From contig JAOTOL010001545.1 of assembly GCA_034440575.1 (NCBI GenBank), positions 671,001-735,000 of the forward strand: a stretch of DNA of 64,000 bases. Direction: 5' to 3'. Both the position numbers and the translations under genes were made by a program. This stretch comes from Imbricaverruca yamaguchii. Its lineage: Eukaryota; Arthropoda; Thecostraca; Neoverrucidae. Under the pieces are notes generated by a model. It was not told the DNA's origin and ran no database searches. It was given only the letters and a program-made list of their open reading frames with translations. Below, one piece after another: positions 1 to 10,381 of the stretch (its first letter is position 1; every line of letters begins with the position of its first letter).

Positions 1-947
<947 letters not shown>

Positions 948-1109
948 AAGTCAGCTTTACTTTTCCTTTCTTCGCCTAATTCCCCAACTGCATTGCTCGT
1001 CACACCTTATCATCTCACATCTAATGCCAACACAGATACATACACACACCTACACACACACAGAGAGAAACAGACATCATCATGACGGTAGCAGGCTGGC
1101 CAAATTCAG

Positions 1110-3080
1110 CAACATACACACTGCGAAAGTTACAATACAACTTTGTGTCATCTGCAAACAGCTTCAGGCCACAATTCACACACTGTAGAAGGTCTTTAAC
1201 CCGTCCCATATCGGGGGGGGGGGGTCTTCAACCGCCCCCTCAGGTATTTTTATCGCGGGTAGTGGACGAAAGGCGCCCGGCAGCGCGCCCAAATTTGGCA
1301 TACCCTTTCCCACGTCAATTTTGCGTGCCGTTTCAAAATTGTGAAGTCAGGTCATCTAGGGTCAACGAGTTAGTCAAGGTCAAGTGAGGTCACTTCCAAA
1401 AGCGTTCAACCAGTCGTCACGCTTTAACGGATACAGATATTTTAATGAAACTTTCAGCGTTTGCTTATCTTTAGGGATGCAAGAAAACGTACCAGTGGAA
1501 TCTTTCATTTTTTTCCGTTTTTGACTACATATACATTTTGCGTATTTGCCGAATTGCGGCCCAAATAGAGGATTCTGGCTAAAGTAAGCATTTTTTTATT
1601 GGGAAAGTTGACTTCCAACAACGTTTCTCGGTCTGCTCTACCCACTGGAAAAGGAAAATTAAAGAAAACTTGAAAACTCAAAATTTTGAAATTCCCCCCC
1701 CCCAAAAAAAAAAATTGGAGGTGGCAAAAAATTAAAGCCCTGGTCGATTTCGCTGTCCTCTTCTCATTCCAAATAATTTTTATCATATATCCCCCAAAAT
1801 GAACTCCCCAGAGCCAGAAACAATGTAAGTCGTGAAAAGTCGTGACAATCTAGCCCCATGGTGACGTCACTTCAGGGGAAAATGTTTTGGGTGGTGGACC
1901 TGGAGCCTACTCGTCGAGCGCTTTCCGATGACACCTCTTTCGCTTTCGTACTATGCTTAGTTTGGATTTTAGAGAGGGTTACTACCCCCCCCCCCCCCGA
2001 GACGGGGTGCGAGGATCTGACCGGAAAGAAAGAGAGCTGTGCCCAGCACTGATCCTTTGGGTATCCCACTAGTGACCATTAACCAATCATATTTTGTTCC
2101 ATTTACCACAACTTTGCTGTTTCCGACAAAAATGCTAAAATCCATGCCAGAATCTTTCCTCGAATTCCCAAGTCATGTAGTTTGCTCAGCAGTCGCAGGT
2201 GGGGATAGTGTCAAATGCTTTTCTGAAATCAAAGCACGCAACATCCACAACATCGCCATCCTCCAACATCCGGGTCCAATCCTCCATTGTAGCCAGAAGT
2301 TGAGAAGTGCAGGATTTGTTTGGAACCAAGCCATGCTAGGCTTCATGGAGTTGCCCAGTGGTTAGCATGTGTTCCATCAGGCTGTCCCGAATGATAGATT
2401 CAAGTACCTTTGACCATACTGAAATAAGACTTATGGGACGGTAACTGGAGGGGTCTTGCTTGCAACATTTCTTGCAAATTGGGAGTAATTTCGGCAGTCA
2501 GTCAGTCTTCAGGAAGCATCCCAAAGTCCTTTTTTTAACAGCATGCATAATGGAGCACTCAGTGGAGAGGCCAATTCTTGAAGGACTTTTGGGTGGATAC
2601 CATCAGACCCTGATGAAGAAGCTGAGTTTAATCTTGTTAGCTTAGTTTTCACTGCAACTGGGGATATAGGAATTTCTTCAAGGGAAGGTCCCTCCCACTG
2701 TACTGACAGGCCTGGAATGGGTGAGCATTCCTCAGAAGTGAACACACTGGAAAAGTATCTTGCGAGAATGTTTGCCTTATCCGCATCTGTACTAGCAGTG
2801 GTACTTGAGCCATCTTGTAACTTGAGTTCAGCAATTCGAGGTTTTGCTTTCATGCGAGAATTGGGGTACCTCCAGAATACCTTTGGGGTTTGTTTTACAT
2901 CTCCCACTAGCTTCCTTTCGAAGTTTTGACTTAGATTTCTGGTAAGCCTTCTCAGTTCATTACTAGCACAAGTGGTCAAGTGCATCTTGAGATTTAGCGT
3001 AAGTGATCCACAGCCTTTGCTTCTTCTTTCTAAGAGTCATAGCTGCTCTGGTCATGTATATGTTTTTTTTTCTCTTACTT
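1110..3080 (-). mobile_element. Degenerate CR1-like non-LTR retrotransposon (reverse transcriptase region)
   Basis: Reading the minus strand from about 3050 down gives the linker and reverse transcriptase of a CR1/jockey-type LINE. The linker includes a KKKQRLW segment, FERKLVGDVK and the IHPKVLQEL region (about 2985-2509). Next come YRPISLIS and QLLATMEDWT (about 2440-2300), then motif A as CFDFRKAFDTI near 2215 and SGIPKGSVLG near 2065-2035. Motif C, as KLFADDTKLY, reappears only at about 1165-1140. Stops and frameshifts interrupt the frame between 2500 and 2040, so it is inactive. The endonuclease, the far 5' part and the 3' end are missing. About 0.8 kb of foreign repeat (1204-2024) separates the SVLG block from the FADD block. 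Confidence 0.85.
1204..2029. repeat. Dispersed repeat inserted in the CR1 LINE
   Basis: This segment lies between two LINE motifs that are normally a few dozen residues apart, so it is an insertion. Its 1827-2029 part is closely similar to 28107-28320: both start with a doubled AAGTCGTGAAA element and continue through TAGCCCC, GTGACGTCAC, CTACTCGTCGAGCGCTTTCC and GAGACGGGGTG. A G-run followed by TCTTCAACCGCCCCCT at 1215-1243 recurs in the other copy near 28270. I see no coding capacity and no clear target-site duplication. It is probably a non-autonomous element of unknown class. Confidence 0.65.
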
Positions 3081-3126
3081 GGTGGAAGCCTTGGGATGCA
3101 AGTTCTAGTTAGTTAGTTATTGGGAC

Positions 3127-3127
3127 A

Positions 3128-3164
<37 letters not shown>

Positions 3165-3184
3165 GCATATATATATATATATAT
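3127..3184. repeat. (CA)n/(TA)n microsatellite
   Basis: An alternating AC run of about 36 bases passes into an AT run. It sits directly at the 5' end of the recognisable LINE sequence. Confidence 0.9.
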
Positions 3185-3189
3185 GAATA

Positions 3190-3685
3190 CATTTTCTTAT
3201 GCTTGGACATTTTGTCACTCTGGAACTTGACCAAAGGCTAAAAACACCAGTTTGGCTTCCGCGTTTGAACGCTGTTTTACACAGCACTTGTACGTACATG
3301 CAATGATGAATACGTTCACTATCAATACACATATATTGGAGTCACAGACAATGCAGGCCTACAAAAGTGGTGATGGGGACTCACCTAGGTAGTGCCTAAG
3401 GAGGAAAACAAAACGTTCCCTCCGTCTAGCTTCAGGTAAAAAATGTTGAATGCTAACACGAAGCTAACAAGTTCATACTTGAAGTATTTTCGAACTTGCA
3501 TGTGATGAATGTGTCATATCTTTTCCGCAATGAATCGTATGGAAGATCTGATTTGAGCAAAGCTAACTTAAGAGGTGCATAAGAAGCACATGACCGTTTA
3601 CAGTGGTCCCCAATCGAGTAGTGTCAGTCTGACCTGCCAACATGACCCGACCATGTGACCTGGACACGTGACCTGCCCGTCTCAC
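3190..3685. other. Intron sequence after the first exon, no gene seen
   Basis: This stretch begins just downstream of the splice donor at 3685 (minus strand). Apart from degenerate ~15 bp units built on GTGACCTG and CACGTGAC at 3600-3680, I see nothing in it. No second exon is visible between here and the window start. Confidence 0.5.
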
Positions 3686-4278
3686 CTGACCACGTGACGC
3701 CGACACGTGTCGTCGGCCGGCCACCGGACGTGGGCCCAGGCGGTGGTGTTGTAGCGCAGTCGGCGGCCCCTGTACAGCACGGCCGGCTCCCGCTGGGCTC
3801 CAGGCGCGCGTCTGGCTAGCCACGCGCCGTACGTCAGCCGTGGCTCCACCAGCTGAGACTGTCTGGCGGCCAACACCAGGCCGGCCGCCACCGCGACGCA
3901 GAGCCCAGCCGCCACCAGACAGAGACTGGCGCCGGTCAGCCGCGGCACACGGGACGGTGCCGGCCCGCCGTCCCGCTCAGACTCAGAGCCTGGCCTACTG
4001 CCTGCTCCGTAGTTCCGCTCAGACTCAGAGCCCGGCCTACTGCCTGCTCCGTCGTTCCGCTCAGACTCGGAGCCCGGCCTGCCGCCCGCTCCGTCGTCCC
4101 GCTCAGACTCGGAGCCCGGCCTGCCGTCCGCTCCGTCGTCCCGCTCAGACTCAGAGTCCGGCTCGGACTCAGAGTCCGGCTCGGACTCAGAGTCCGGCTC
4201 GGACGGCCGCCGCTCGTCTCGGTCCGGAGCGGCGAGCACGCGTTTGCGCAGGAGCGTGACCGCGGCCACCTTGAGCAT
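3686..4278 (-). CDS. First coding exon of a single-pass membrane protein with acidic repeats
   Basis: The start ATG at 4278 sits in an ideal initiation context (CCACCATGC). The frame runs 197 codons plus two bases to a consensus donor, CAG followed by GTGAGA, at 3686/3685, so this is a 5' coding exon. The protein begins MLKVAAVTLLRKRVLAA. A charged region of PDSESE hexapeptides and about five 14-residue PGSESER-type repeats follows (residues ~30-110). A hydrophobic segment near residues 118-142 (LCLVAAGLCVAVAAGLVLAA) looks like one transmembrane helix. The segment after it contains an NTT glycosylation sequon. With no signal peptide and a basic/acidic N-terminus, a type II orientation is likely (inference). 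I do not recognise the family. Later exons would lie beyond the left edge of the window. Confidence 0.6.
3970..4212 (-). repeat. Coding minisatellite inside the membrane-protein exon
   Basis: Units of 42 bp (TCAGACTCAGAGCCCGGCCT and variants) are followed by three 18 bp units. Both lengths are multiples of three and keep the frame. They encode PGSESER-type and PDSESE-type acidic repeats. Units differ by a few substitutions, giving D/N/Y and G/D variants. Confidence 0.85.
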
Positions 4279-4309
4279 GGTGGGCGACGGTGCGGATCGG
4301 CGGGTCGTC

Positions 4310-4417
4310 GGCTCACCTCCCGGCCGTCCGTCGGGGTCTGGCGTCGGCTCACCTCCCGGCCGTCCGTCGGGGTCTGGCGTCGGCTCACCTCACGGCCGTC
4401 CGTCGGGGTCTGGCGTC
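4310..4417. repeat. 36 bp x 3 tandem repeat upstream of the ATG
   Basis: Three near-identical 36 bp units each begin GGCTCACCTCCCGGCCGTCC. They lie just 5' of the initiation codon at 4278 on the minus strand, in the leader or in an intron. Confidence 0.9.
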
Positions 4418-4604
4418 CGGCACCGGCGCACTAGGCTCCACCCGATCGACAGATCTGTGTGTTTTCGGGTGTGTCAGGATTCAGGCTCGTCGGCAAATCC
4501 CGGTCTGTTCTTGTGCTGGACGCGCTCTCCAGTGACTGATATGAGGTTCTGTTCCTCAGTTGGTAGCAGGCTGTCTCCGGTCGGCTCGGTTCCGCTCGCC
4601 AGCC

Positions 4605-4920
4605 GGTCCGCGTGGCTGCCCCGCTGCCGTCCCAGCCACTGCAGGACGACCTGGACACACACGTGCTGTCAGCCGCGCCGCCCTGCTGCCGTCACAGCCA
4701 CTGCAGGACGACCTGAACCTGTTGGCGCCGCGCCCCTCGGACGCCTGGCCGCCGCCCTGCTGCCGTCACAGCCACTGCAGGACGACCTGGACACCCGCGC
4801 CGCCCTGCTGCCGTCACAGCCACTGCAGGACGACCTGAACACACACGTGTTGTAGCCGCGCCGCCCTGCTGCCGTCACAGCCACTGCAGGACGACCTGAA
4901 CACACACGTGCTGTAGCCGT
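4605..4920. repeat. ~60 bp minisatellite
   Basis: The core GCCACTGCAGGACGACCTG recurs five to six times, alternating with CCGCCCTGCTGCCGTCACA. Spacing varies because some units carry an extra ACACACGTG block. No coding meaning is seen. Confidence 0.9.
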
Positions 4921-5051
4921 GTAGCCGTGTCATTGGTCGCCCGCGGTCGCCACGGCCCGCCGCCCTGTGTACCGCGGTATCCAGGAGGCGGTGGCCCAGT
5001 ATCGACCCCGCCCGCGCGGTCCGGGGTTCGGCCAGTCGCGGGGACACACCG

Positions 5052-5398
5052 GGCCGGCCGGCTGCAGGCGGCGGGGTCCACCCGACTGGAGGGGGAGTAG
5101 GGTCCGGCCGGCTGCAGGCGGCGGGGTCCACCCGACTGGAGGGGGAGTAGGGTCCGGCCGGCCGCAGGCGGCAGGGTCCACCCGACTGGAGGGGGAGTAG
5201 GGTCCGGCCTGCTGCAGGCGGCAGGGTCCACCCGACTGGAGGGGGAGTAGGGTCCGGCCTGCTGCAGGCGGCAGGGTCCACCGACGGAGGGTCACCGGCT
5301 GAGGGCCGGTACCGACTGGAGGGGGAGTAGGGTCCGGCCGGCCGCAGGCGGCAGGGTCCACCCGACTGGAGGGGGAGTAGGGTCCGGCCGGCTGCAGG
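5052..5398. repeat. 50 bp minisatellite, about 7 copies
   Basis: The unit runs from GGTCCGGCCGGCTGCAGGCG to CGACTGGAGGGGGAGTAG with an exact 50 bp period at 5101-5250. One unit near 5280-5310 carries an unrelated insertion. The open frames across it are by-products of the repeat. Confidence 0.92.
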
Positions 5399-5724
5399 GG
5401 CCACAGCTGACTACAGTACTGCGTAGGGTCCGACTGACTACAAGTGGACGGGCCCAGCCGACTGGGGGTGGAGCTGTGGGGTCCGGCAGGGGGCGGCGGC
5501 TACCGCAGGAGGTGGGCGAAGGTGGGGACGGGGCGGCCCATGGGCATTGAATATTCCGAGCGTGAACGTCCTTGTCACATTGTATTTTCATCTATCCCCT
5601 GCAAGATGCTGAGCGCGTCTTTTGGAGTGGGCAATTTAGTATCCAAGTGCTACCATGGCACTATGGCACCTCATCAACCGCCAAGTCCGGGCACTTGCAG
5701 TCGCCATCCGACAGAACGTGGCGA

Positions 5725-5950
5725 CAGGCTACCACCTGACCACCTGACAACCTGGCGACCACCTGACCACCTGGCGACCACCTGGCCACATGACCACCTG
5801 GCGACCACCTGACCACCTGGATACCACCTGACCACCTGTCGACCACCTGACCACCTGGAGACCACCTGGCTACCTGGAGACCACCTGAAAACCTGGAGAC
5901 CACCTGACCACTTGACGACCACCTGGTCGCCTGGCGACCACCTGGCGGGC
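5725..5950. repeat. ~10/20 bp CCACCTG repeat
   Basis: Degenerate ~20 bp units are built from ACCACCTG and ACCACCTGG. Each contains a CACCTG (CAnnTG) hexamer. No gene is seen between this array and 6130. Confidence 0.85.
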
Positions 5951-6134
5951 TGACGAGCATTCTCATCCGATGTTCGAACCAGTCGTCCAGGAGATAACTC
6001 AGCTCACCCCTACGTCAGCTCCGAATGACGTCGGCCACCCGACGTCAGCGGCGACCGACATCAGTCGAGCTGGTCCAGACACGGCATAGGCAATTATAGT
6101 TGTTGAATCAACGCTTAGCAACTGTCACGGTGAG

Positions 6135-6548
6135 TCATGGTCCTTTTTGTTTCGCGACCTCCCGTCCAGCATATGCCTCGTACGACCGTTCAGCAAGGCG
6201 ATCCCCCATCGGAATCGCAACGGTCCAGCCGTCGCCCGGCCCCGGAAAGCGCAGGTCACGTGGCGTGACGTCATAGTCTATTGCAGTAGATGCAGCTAAG
6301 GATAAAAAGGCAACGGCGAGGCTTAATTTCAATGGTGGAATTAGTACTTGAAACGATGGAGCAAAAAGTGCAGTCAATAAGGTTCCAGAAACGTGATGCT
6401 CGGGTCGGGTCGCTCCGATGAGCTTCGTCGAATATCTCACGAAGTTCGAGTTGCTGAGGCTTCCGTCCCCGTCAATAAAGAAATTCATGTATTCTGGGAA
6501 GCGTGATGACGAGGTTGAGTCGGGATCGTTTAGATTTACTTTGGTCAT
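6135..6548 (-). CDS. Hypothetical small reading frame, 137 codons
   Basis: The frame opens with ATG at 6548 (MTKVNLNDPDSTSSS), runs to TGA at 6135 and is not made of repeats. It has mixed codon use and contains a hydrophobic stretch (LSLAVAFLSLAAS, residues ~80-92). Base composition is near 50% GC, unlike the GC-rich exons of the neighbouring genes. I do not recognise it. It may be a decayed copy of a transposon or retrocopy gene, or a chance frame. A second small frame lies 38 bases upstream on the same strand. Confidence 0.3.
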   Translation of the reverse strand: MTKVNLNDPDSTSSSRFPEYMNFFIDGDGSLSNSNFVRYSTKLIGATRPEHHVSGTLLTALFAPSFQVLIPPLKLSLAVAFLSLAASTAIDYDVTPRDLRFPGPGDGWTVAIPMGDRLAERSYEAYAGREVAKQKGP

Positions 6549-6586
6549 GTGTACACTGGAATAGACTCGCTCGGGCTTTGCTCTCG

Positions 6587-6808
6587 TTAGTAATCAAAAC
6601 GGAAAATAACTTCAATGGAACGGTCGTATTTCAGCCCGGAGCCTTTACCACCTGTCTCGCAAAGAATATTTACGAAGGCTTTCAGCCGAACTGGACTTTT
6701 GATCGTGAGCTGTTCCTTCCCGATAATCACGAGCATGTTATTTTCCTCTCCACTTACGACATACACAATTATCAGCGTCGGGTATACTTCAAGATGCACT
6801 GAACGCAC
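6587..6808 (-). CDS. Hypothetical small reading frame, 73 codons
   Basis: ATG at 6808 opens a frame to TAA at 6587 with natural-looking composition (MRSVHLEVYPTLIIVYVVSG at the start). It is followed on the same strand, in another frame, by the 137-codon frame at 6135-6548. The plus strand also has a frame here ending at 6802, with NGT and NWT sequons, so I cannot decide which strand is coding. No family is recognised. Confidence 0.25.
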   Translation of the reverse strand: MRSVHLEVYPTLIIVYVVSGEENNMLVIIGKEQLTIKSPVRLKAFVNILCETGGKGSGLKYDRSIEVIFRFDY

Positions 6809-7500
6809 GTCATTTGTCTACACTCTCCCTTTCAAGCAATGCCCTTAAGGTCGGCAAAAGTGAAAGCCCTTAAGGGCATTGTTGTGCAAAAGTGAAAGCC
6901 CTTAAGCCCTTAAGTGAAAATGCGCAAATGTAAGCTGAAGTATTAACTTGGAAACAAGAGTGCGTTAATTTTGATACTGAGCTGAATGCACATAAAGTGA
7001 AGATGCATTCCTATGCATTTATGCATAAATATGTTTAAATGCATATTCATATGCATAAATGCATTTCTCTCCTCCAACAGGTAATGAACGTGACGAGCGC
7101 TGCACTATTTTTGCTCTCAAAATGGAGTTATGCCAACCGCAGATGTATATTTCGATGAGCAGGAACACCACTAACATATTAAGTCTAGTCGGTAACGGCG
7201 GCGACTACTCAGCAGCATTATGACTGCGAGACCCCGAAAAACACGCATCCAGTCTGCAAAAACTCTATTCATCTAGAAGCAGTCCTTAGAGAGCAAGTCG
7301 CGTCCACTCGACTGTGCCCCCGACTTGGCTCAGGCGTCTGTCTTTCTTGGCAACATCGACGTGGCGACCAACCAGCCCGCACAACAGGGCTTCGAAACTG
7401 CTCTCCGTCGACACTCCGCGGCGACCTGGAGCTCTGTTATCGCGAACGCGCACACAATGACTGAAAAGCGGCCACACCACACACACACACACCCACCCGC
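6809..7500. other. AT-rich spacer with palindromic short repeats
   Basis: At 6838-6915 the words AAGTGAAAGCCCTTAAGGGC and CCCTTAAG recur in direct and palindromic form. At 7000-7066 ATGCATTTATGCAT-type palindromes cluster. No gene is seen. 7470-7500 is a short CACACA run. Confidence 0.5.
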
Positions 7501-7519
7501 CCACGTGCACCCGCTCTAC

Positions 7520-7631
7520 CTGTATCACAGTTCGGGGCGAGCGAGCGCCGTCGGCAGTCCAGCCGGAGACGCCCGGCAGGAGCGCGCGCGTCTGCGCGGC
7601 TCGCCCGGCCGGCCGGCGAGTTAGTAGCCAT
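7520..7631 (-). CDS. Candidate first coding exon
   Basis: On the minus strand, ATG at 7631 (context GTGAGATGGCT) opens MATNSPAGRASRADARAP and runs 37 codons plus one base to a good donor, ACAG followed by GTAGAG, at 7520/7519. The exon sits in a CpG-rich block, as expected for a 5' end. It would splice in phase 1. The next exon was not identified. The exon at 3686-4278 lies downstream on the same strand but has its own strong start. It could also be a non-coding 5' exon. Confidence 0.35.
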
Positions 7632-7870
7632 CTCACACGCGACACGTTAGACGTTGGGCTCGGCGCGGCGGCGAGGCGGCACGCTGGCGCAGGATTAGTG
7701 TTGACCCGGCTGGCTGGGCCGGACGCCAGAGGCCGGGTGCCAGAGCCCAGTCCGGATACCGGGCACCGGATACCGGATCCGGATCCTAGGCGACGGAGCT
7801 GGCCGACTGCGGCCGGGCCGCAGCGGATGTCGGGGCTCCAATCACATCGCGCGTCGCGCCCTGAAACAGG
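7525..7870 (-). promoter_or_regulatory. CpG-rich block, possible promoter/5' exon region
   Basis: The block is GC- and CpG-dense between AT-rich flanks. It includes short GGATACCGGATCC-like direct repeats near 7755-7785. Its position around the candidate start at 7631 suggests a minus-strand promoter. No TATA box is evident. Confidence 0.35.
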
Positions 7871-8038
7871 CCGTGTGGTGTGCACAAATGACGTGGTTCA
7901 CTCTGATTACGCGAGGGAGTGGGCGGGGTTTTTCCACGGTGATGCAAAAATATCGTATATTAAAAAATATGCAAAAATACGCATATATATTTGGCTCTGG
8001 CTATGCAGCACTAATAATTTTCACGACTCGGCATTCGG

Positions 8039-8091
8039 GCGCTACATAACCAGTAGCAGTTGATGCGCCTTTAAGCCCAAATAATCAATCA
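8039..8091 (+). mobile_element. 53 bp retroposon 3' end with 16 bp target-site duplication
   Basis: The sequence GCGCCTTTAAGCCCAAATAA followed by TCAATCA is bounded by perfect 16 bp direct repeats, ACGACTCGGCATTCGG, at 8023-8038 and 8092-8107. It shares the tail motif with 19872-19913 and 26902-26954. I interpret it as a severely 5'-truncated LINE or SINE insertion. Confidence 0.8.
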
Positions 8092-8553
8092 ACGACTCGG
8101 CATTCGGTGTGAGCCGCTACATGGAACCGTCTCGTACGGAGCTACGGTGATGGCGTTTCCGTGTCGGGGTAAAACGCCTGACAACTACTCAGGAAAACGT
8201 TCGATATTTAAGGGCGTCACGGCTTAAGTAATAATGGAACAGCCAATGTGTATAATGAAATCACAAACTAATTAAACTGTAATAGGCGCAATAAGCAATT
8301 CATTCGACTAATTTATAGCATGCCCAAATACCCTGCAAATATTATTCAATTATCTGCTGAACCTATATAGCAGTTGATAACTTCACTATCACAATAAGAG
8401 CGAGTACTTAATGCATAGCCATTTAATATAAACAAACCATTATACTACAGGAAGCATGCACAAAGCACAGTAAGTAGCAACTAGAGGGAACACGGTGTCG
8501 AACAACCATGACCATACATCCGAGCAGAATCAGCCACATTCAACTGGAATAGC
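8092..8553. other. Downstream region of the large gene, no other gene seen
   Basis: The sequence is AT-rich. If the exon at 8554-8684 is terminal, this is its 3' UTR. An ATTAAA-type poly(A) signal occurs on the minus strand near 8428-8433. No other feature is seen. Confidence 0.35.
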
Positions 8554-8684
8554 TTACGTCATGTAGGCAGCAACAGCCGCCGCACCGATGACCTTTGGTG
8601 ACCCAGCAGTGCATGCTCGCCGTTCGCCATTGGCTGTGTGAACGCTTGTCAGCCGCTTTTCCTTCATTGTCTTCAGACCACCAC
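8554..8684 (-). CDS. Large gene, last visible exon (E)
   Basis: A strong acceptor (TCAATTTTCAG on the minus strand) precedes base 8684. Two bases complete the split codon left by exon D, and the frame continues GGLKTMKEKRLTSVHTANGE to ATGACGTAA. Either the TAA at 8556-8554 ends the protein, or the overlapping GTAAGC acts as a donor after base 8558. I cannot decide between these. The acceptor phase (two bases before the first full codon) matches the phase-1 end of exon D, which is the main support for the join. Product family unknown. Confidence 0.55.
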
Positions 8685-8868
8685 CTGAAAATTGATTTAC
8701 ACATGACTTGCACGCTTTTTCAGAACTAACTGACGGGATGAGCAGGACGACCTTTAAGCTCATCACAGAACAAGACGGAGAAACACATCGCTGAATCAGT
8801 TGACGCGAAAGACTAGCCCAGCTTCATGTTACGCTCAGAATGCCTATATTCATGCTACTCGTTGTTTT

Positions 8869-9014
8869 GTGTATTGGTTGGTTCACGACACACTTTATGC
8901 ACATTCACGGCTAATGGCGCCGCCCACACTGTTTCGCCGGTGGGCCGCGGGATTGGGAAATGTCCTGAGTGGCGCTAGAGTCGAACCCGGGACCTTTGGT
9001 ACCCATAGCCCGAC
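8869..9014 (-). mobile_element. 5'-truncated tRNA-derived SINE with 14 bp TSD
   Basis: Read on the minus strand, it starts inside a Ser/Leu-type tRNA head (GTCGGGCTATGGGTACCAAA), has box B GGTTCGACTC and ends at a tail CCAACCAATACACAA. Perfect 14 bp direct repeats CTACTCGTTGTTTT lie at 8855-8868 and 9015-9028. The first ~25 bases of the tRNA-like head are missing compared with the full copy at 17975-18180. It lies in the intron between exons E and D. Confidence 0.9.
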
Positions 9015-9164
9015 CTACTCGTTGTTTTAGACATACAACGATGCACAGAGAAATGTGCCTGCAAGCTATGTCGCATTAATTTGATGCTACCGAATTGCTA
9101 TATAGAGAACACCGAAGTAAGAGGAAAAGACGCACACGCACGCACACTCGGATATATCTATGTG

Positions 9165-9192
9165 CACGCATATATATATATATATGTATATA
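9165..9192. repeat. (TA)n microsatellite
   Basis: A short TA/TG dinucleotide run sits immediately 5' of the SINE at 9195. Confidence 0.85.
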
Positions 9193-9194
9193 TT

Positions 9195-9540
9195 TGCCTC
9201 CACGGAAGTTCAGTTGGTTAGAGCGCTGGTCTGCGCTGGTCTCCCCTGTCCTGGTAACACAGGGTTCGAATCGCTTCACGCGCTCGCATTTGGCCCCCGG
9301 CCGGGAGTGTCAGTTGGCGGCTGGCCCCCGATAAGGCCGGAGACGAGCTACCGGGCGGCCGATCCGGTGTATTGATGGCACGTTAAGTTTTCGGTCAAAA
9401 TTCTGCCGTTGAACCGGAATTAATGGATTGGGTACTGTGGCCAGGGCTCACAGAAGAAGCTCTGCTCAGCAATTGGACCCTGATTCATAAAGCCACCCTA
9501 GCAAAAACTTGGATTGCATTCATTCAAAAATAAAATAAAA
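9195..9540 (+). mobile_element. Second tRNA-derived SINE family member (~345 bp)
   Basis: The head GTTCAGTTGGTTAGAGCGCT resembles a tRNA box A region, and GGGTTCGAATC is a canonical box B. About 220 bp of unrelated body ends in an A-rich tail, CAAAAATAAAATAAAAAC, at ~9526-9543. No clear target-site duplication is visible. It differs from the 17975 family in head and body. It sits in the same intron as the SINE at 8869, within 45 bp of exon D. Confidence 0.75.
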
Positions 9541-9580
9541 ACGGTTTGATGTGCAAGCGCGTGTGCGGCCGCTCTCGCAC

Positions 9581-9730
9581 CAGTGATGATCTCGGTGGTG
9601 GTGGTGACGATCTTCCTGGGGACGTCCTTGCCTCGCCTGCCGCGCTCGCCGCCGGATATCACCTGGCTGGTGATGCGCTTCTGTGCCGCCTCGGCGGCCG
9701 ACCGCGTCAGCTCCACAGACACTGGCACAC
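9581..9730 (-). CDS. Large gene, exon D (150 bp)
   Basis: The acceptor is pyrimidine-rich (TTCGCCCTTCTGTCGCCAG on the minus strand) just before base 9730. Two bases complete the codon split by exon C to give Gly. The frame reads VPVSVELTRSAAEAAQKRI, then a basic GGERGRRGKDVPRK segment and TTTTEIIT. It ends one base into a codon at 9581 before GTGCGA, a weaker donor. Length and both phases fit exons C and E. It is a short conserved-looking, helical and basic piece. Function unknown. Confidence 0.55.
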
Positions 9731-10381
9731 CTGGCGACAGAAGGGCGAACTTCGCCTCGGGCCGCCACCTTCGGGCATCGCTTTGTGCATTGGTCGGGGG
9801 CCGACGTACATTTATGATGCCAAAAATTGTCGGGAAAGCTACTTATGTCCAGTGCACATTCGTTGACCCAAGAGCTAAGCCGCGGTCCGTTTGTGGTGGA
9901 GGTTGGGGGGGGGGACAATCAATAAAAGAAGGGGCACATTCCACCCACTTCCCCTAGCGTATGCAAAGTGCTACATCTACCAGTCCTGCACATTTGGTAT
10001 CTCTTACCGGCAATGGAAAGGTTACGCTGTGTGTTTTGATCACTTTAACATTCTTCTACCATGCTTACGTTGGACAACGGTGAGCAACATCCAAGTTCCA
10101 ACTCCCGCTTCGTGGTAGTAATCTTCTAGTGATTAGAGTCCGTCCGGAAATTGTAGCTCAGATTCCACGGGGCCTCAGGAAGAAATCACCCAAGGCACGG
10201 ACACCCAGACTCCCGGAACGCATTAGCATGAAGCGTGAGTCACATGTGGCGAGGTACATCGCCGCTAGCGTTGAGCACAGCGATCCACACTCCCAGCACC
10301 GGCTATTAGTCAGTACTCCGTCAAACACACACAAACTTACACCAAACGGGACCTCGCAGCAAATCATAGCTGCTAACTTAC
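9731..10381 (-). other. Intron C-D (651 bp)
   Basis: The intron starts GTAAGT at 10381 and ends CAG at 9731 on the minus strand. It contains a short G-run (9900-9915) and nothing else that I recognise. Confidence 0.5.

Noticed and set aside
9200..9275. Functional tRNA gene
   Set aside because: Only A- and B-box similarity, then an unrelated body and an A-rich tail: a SINE.
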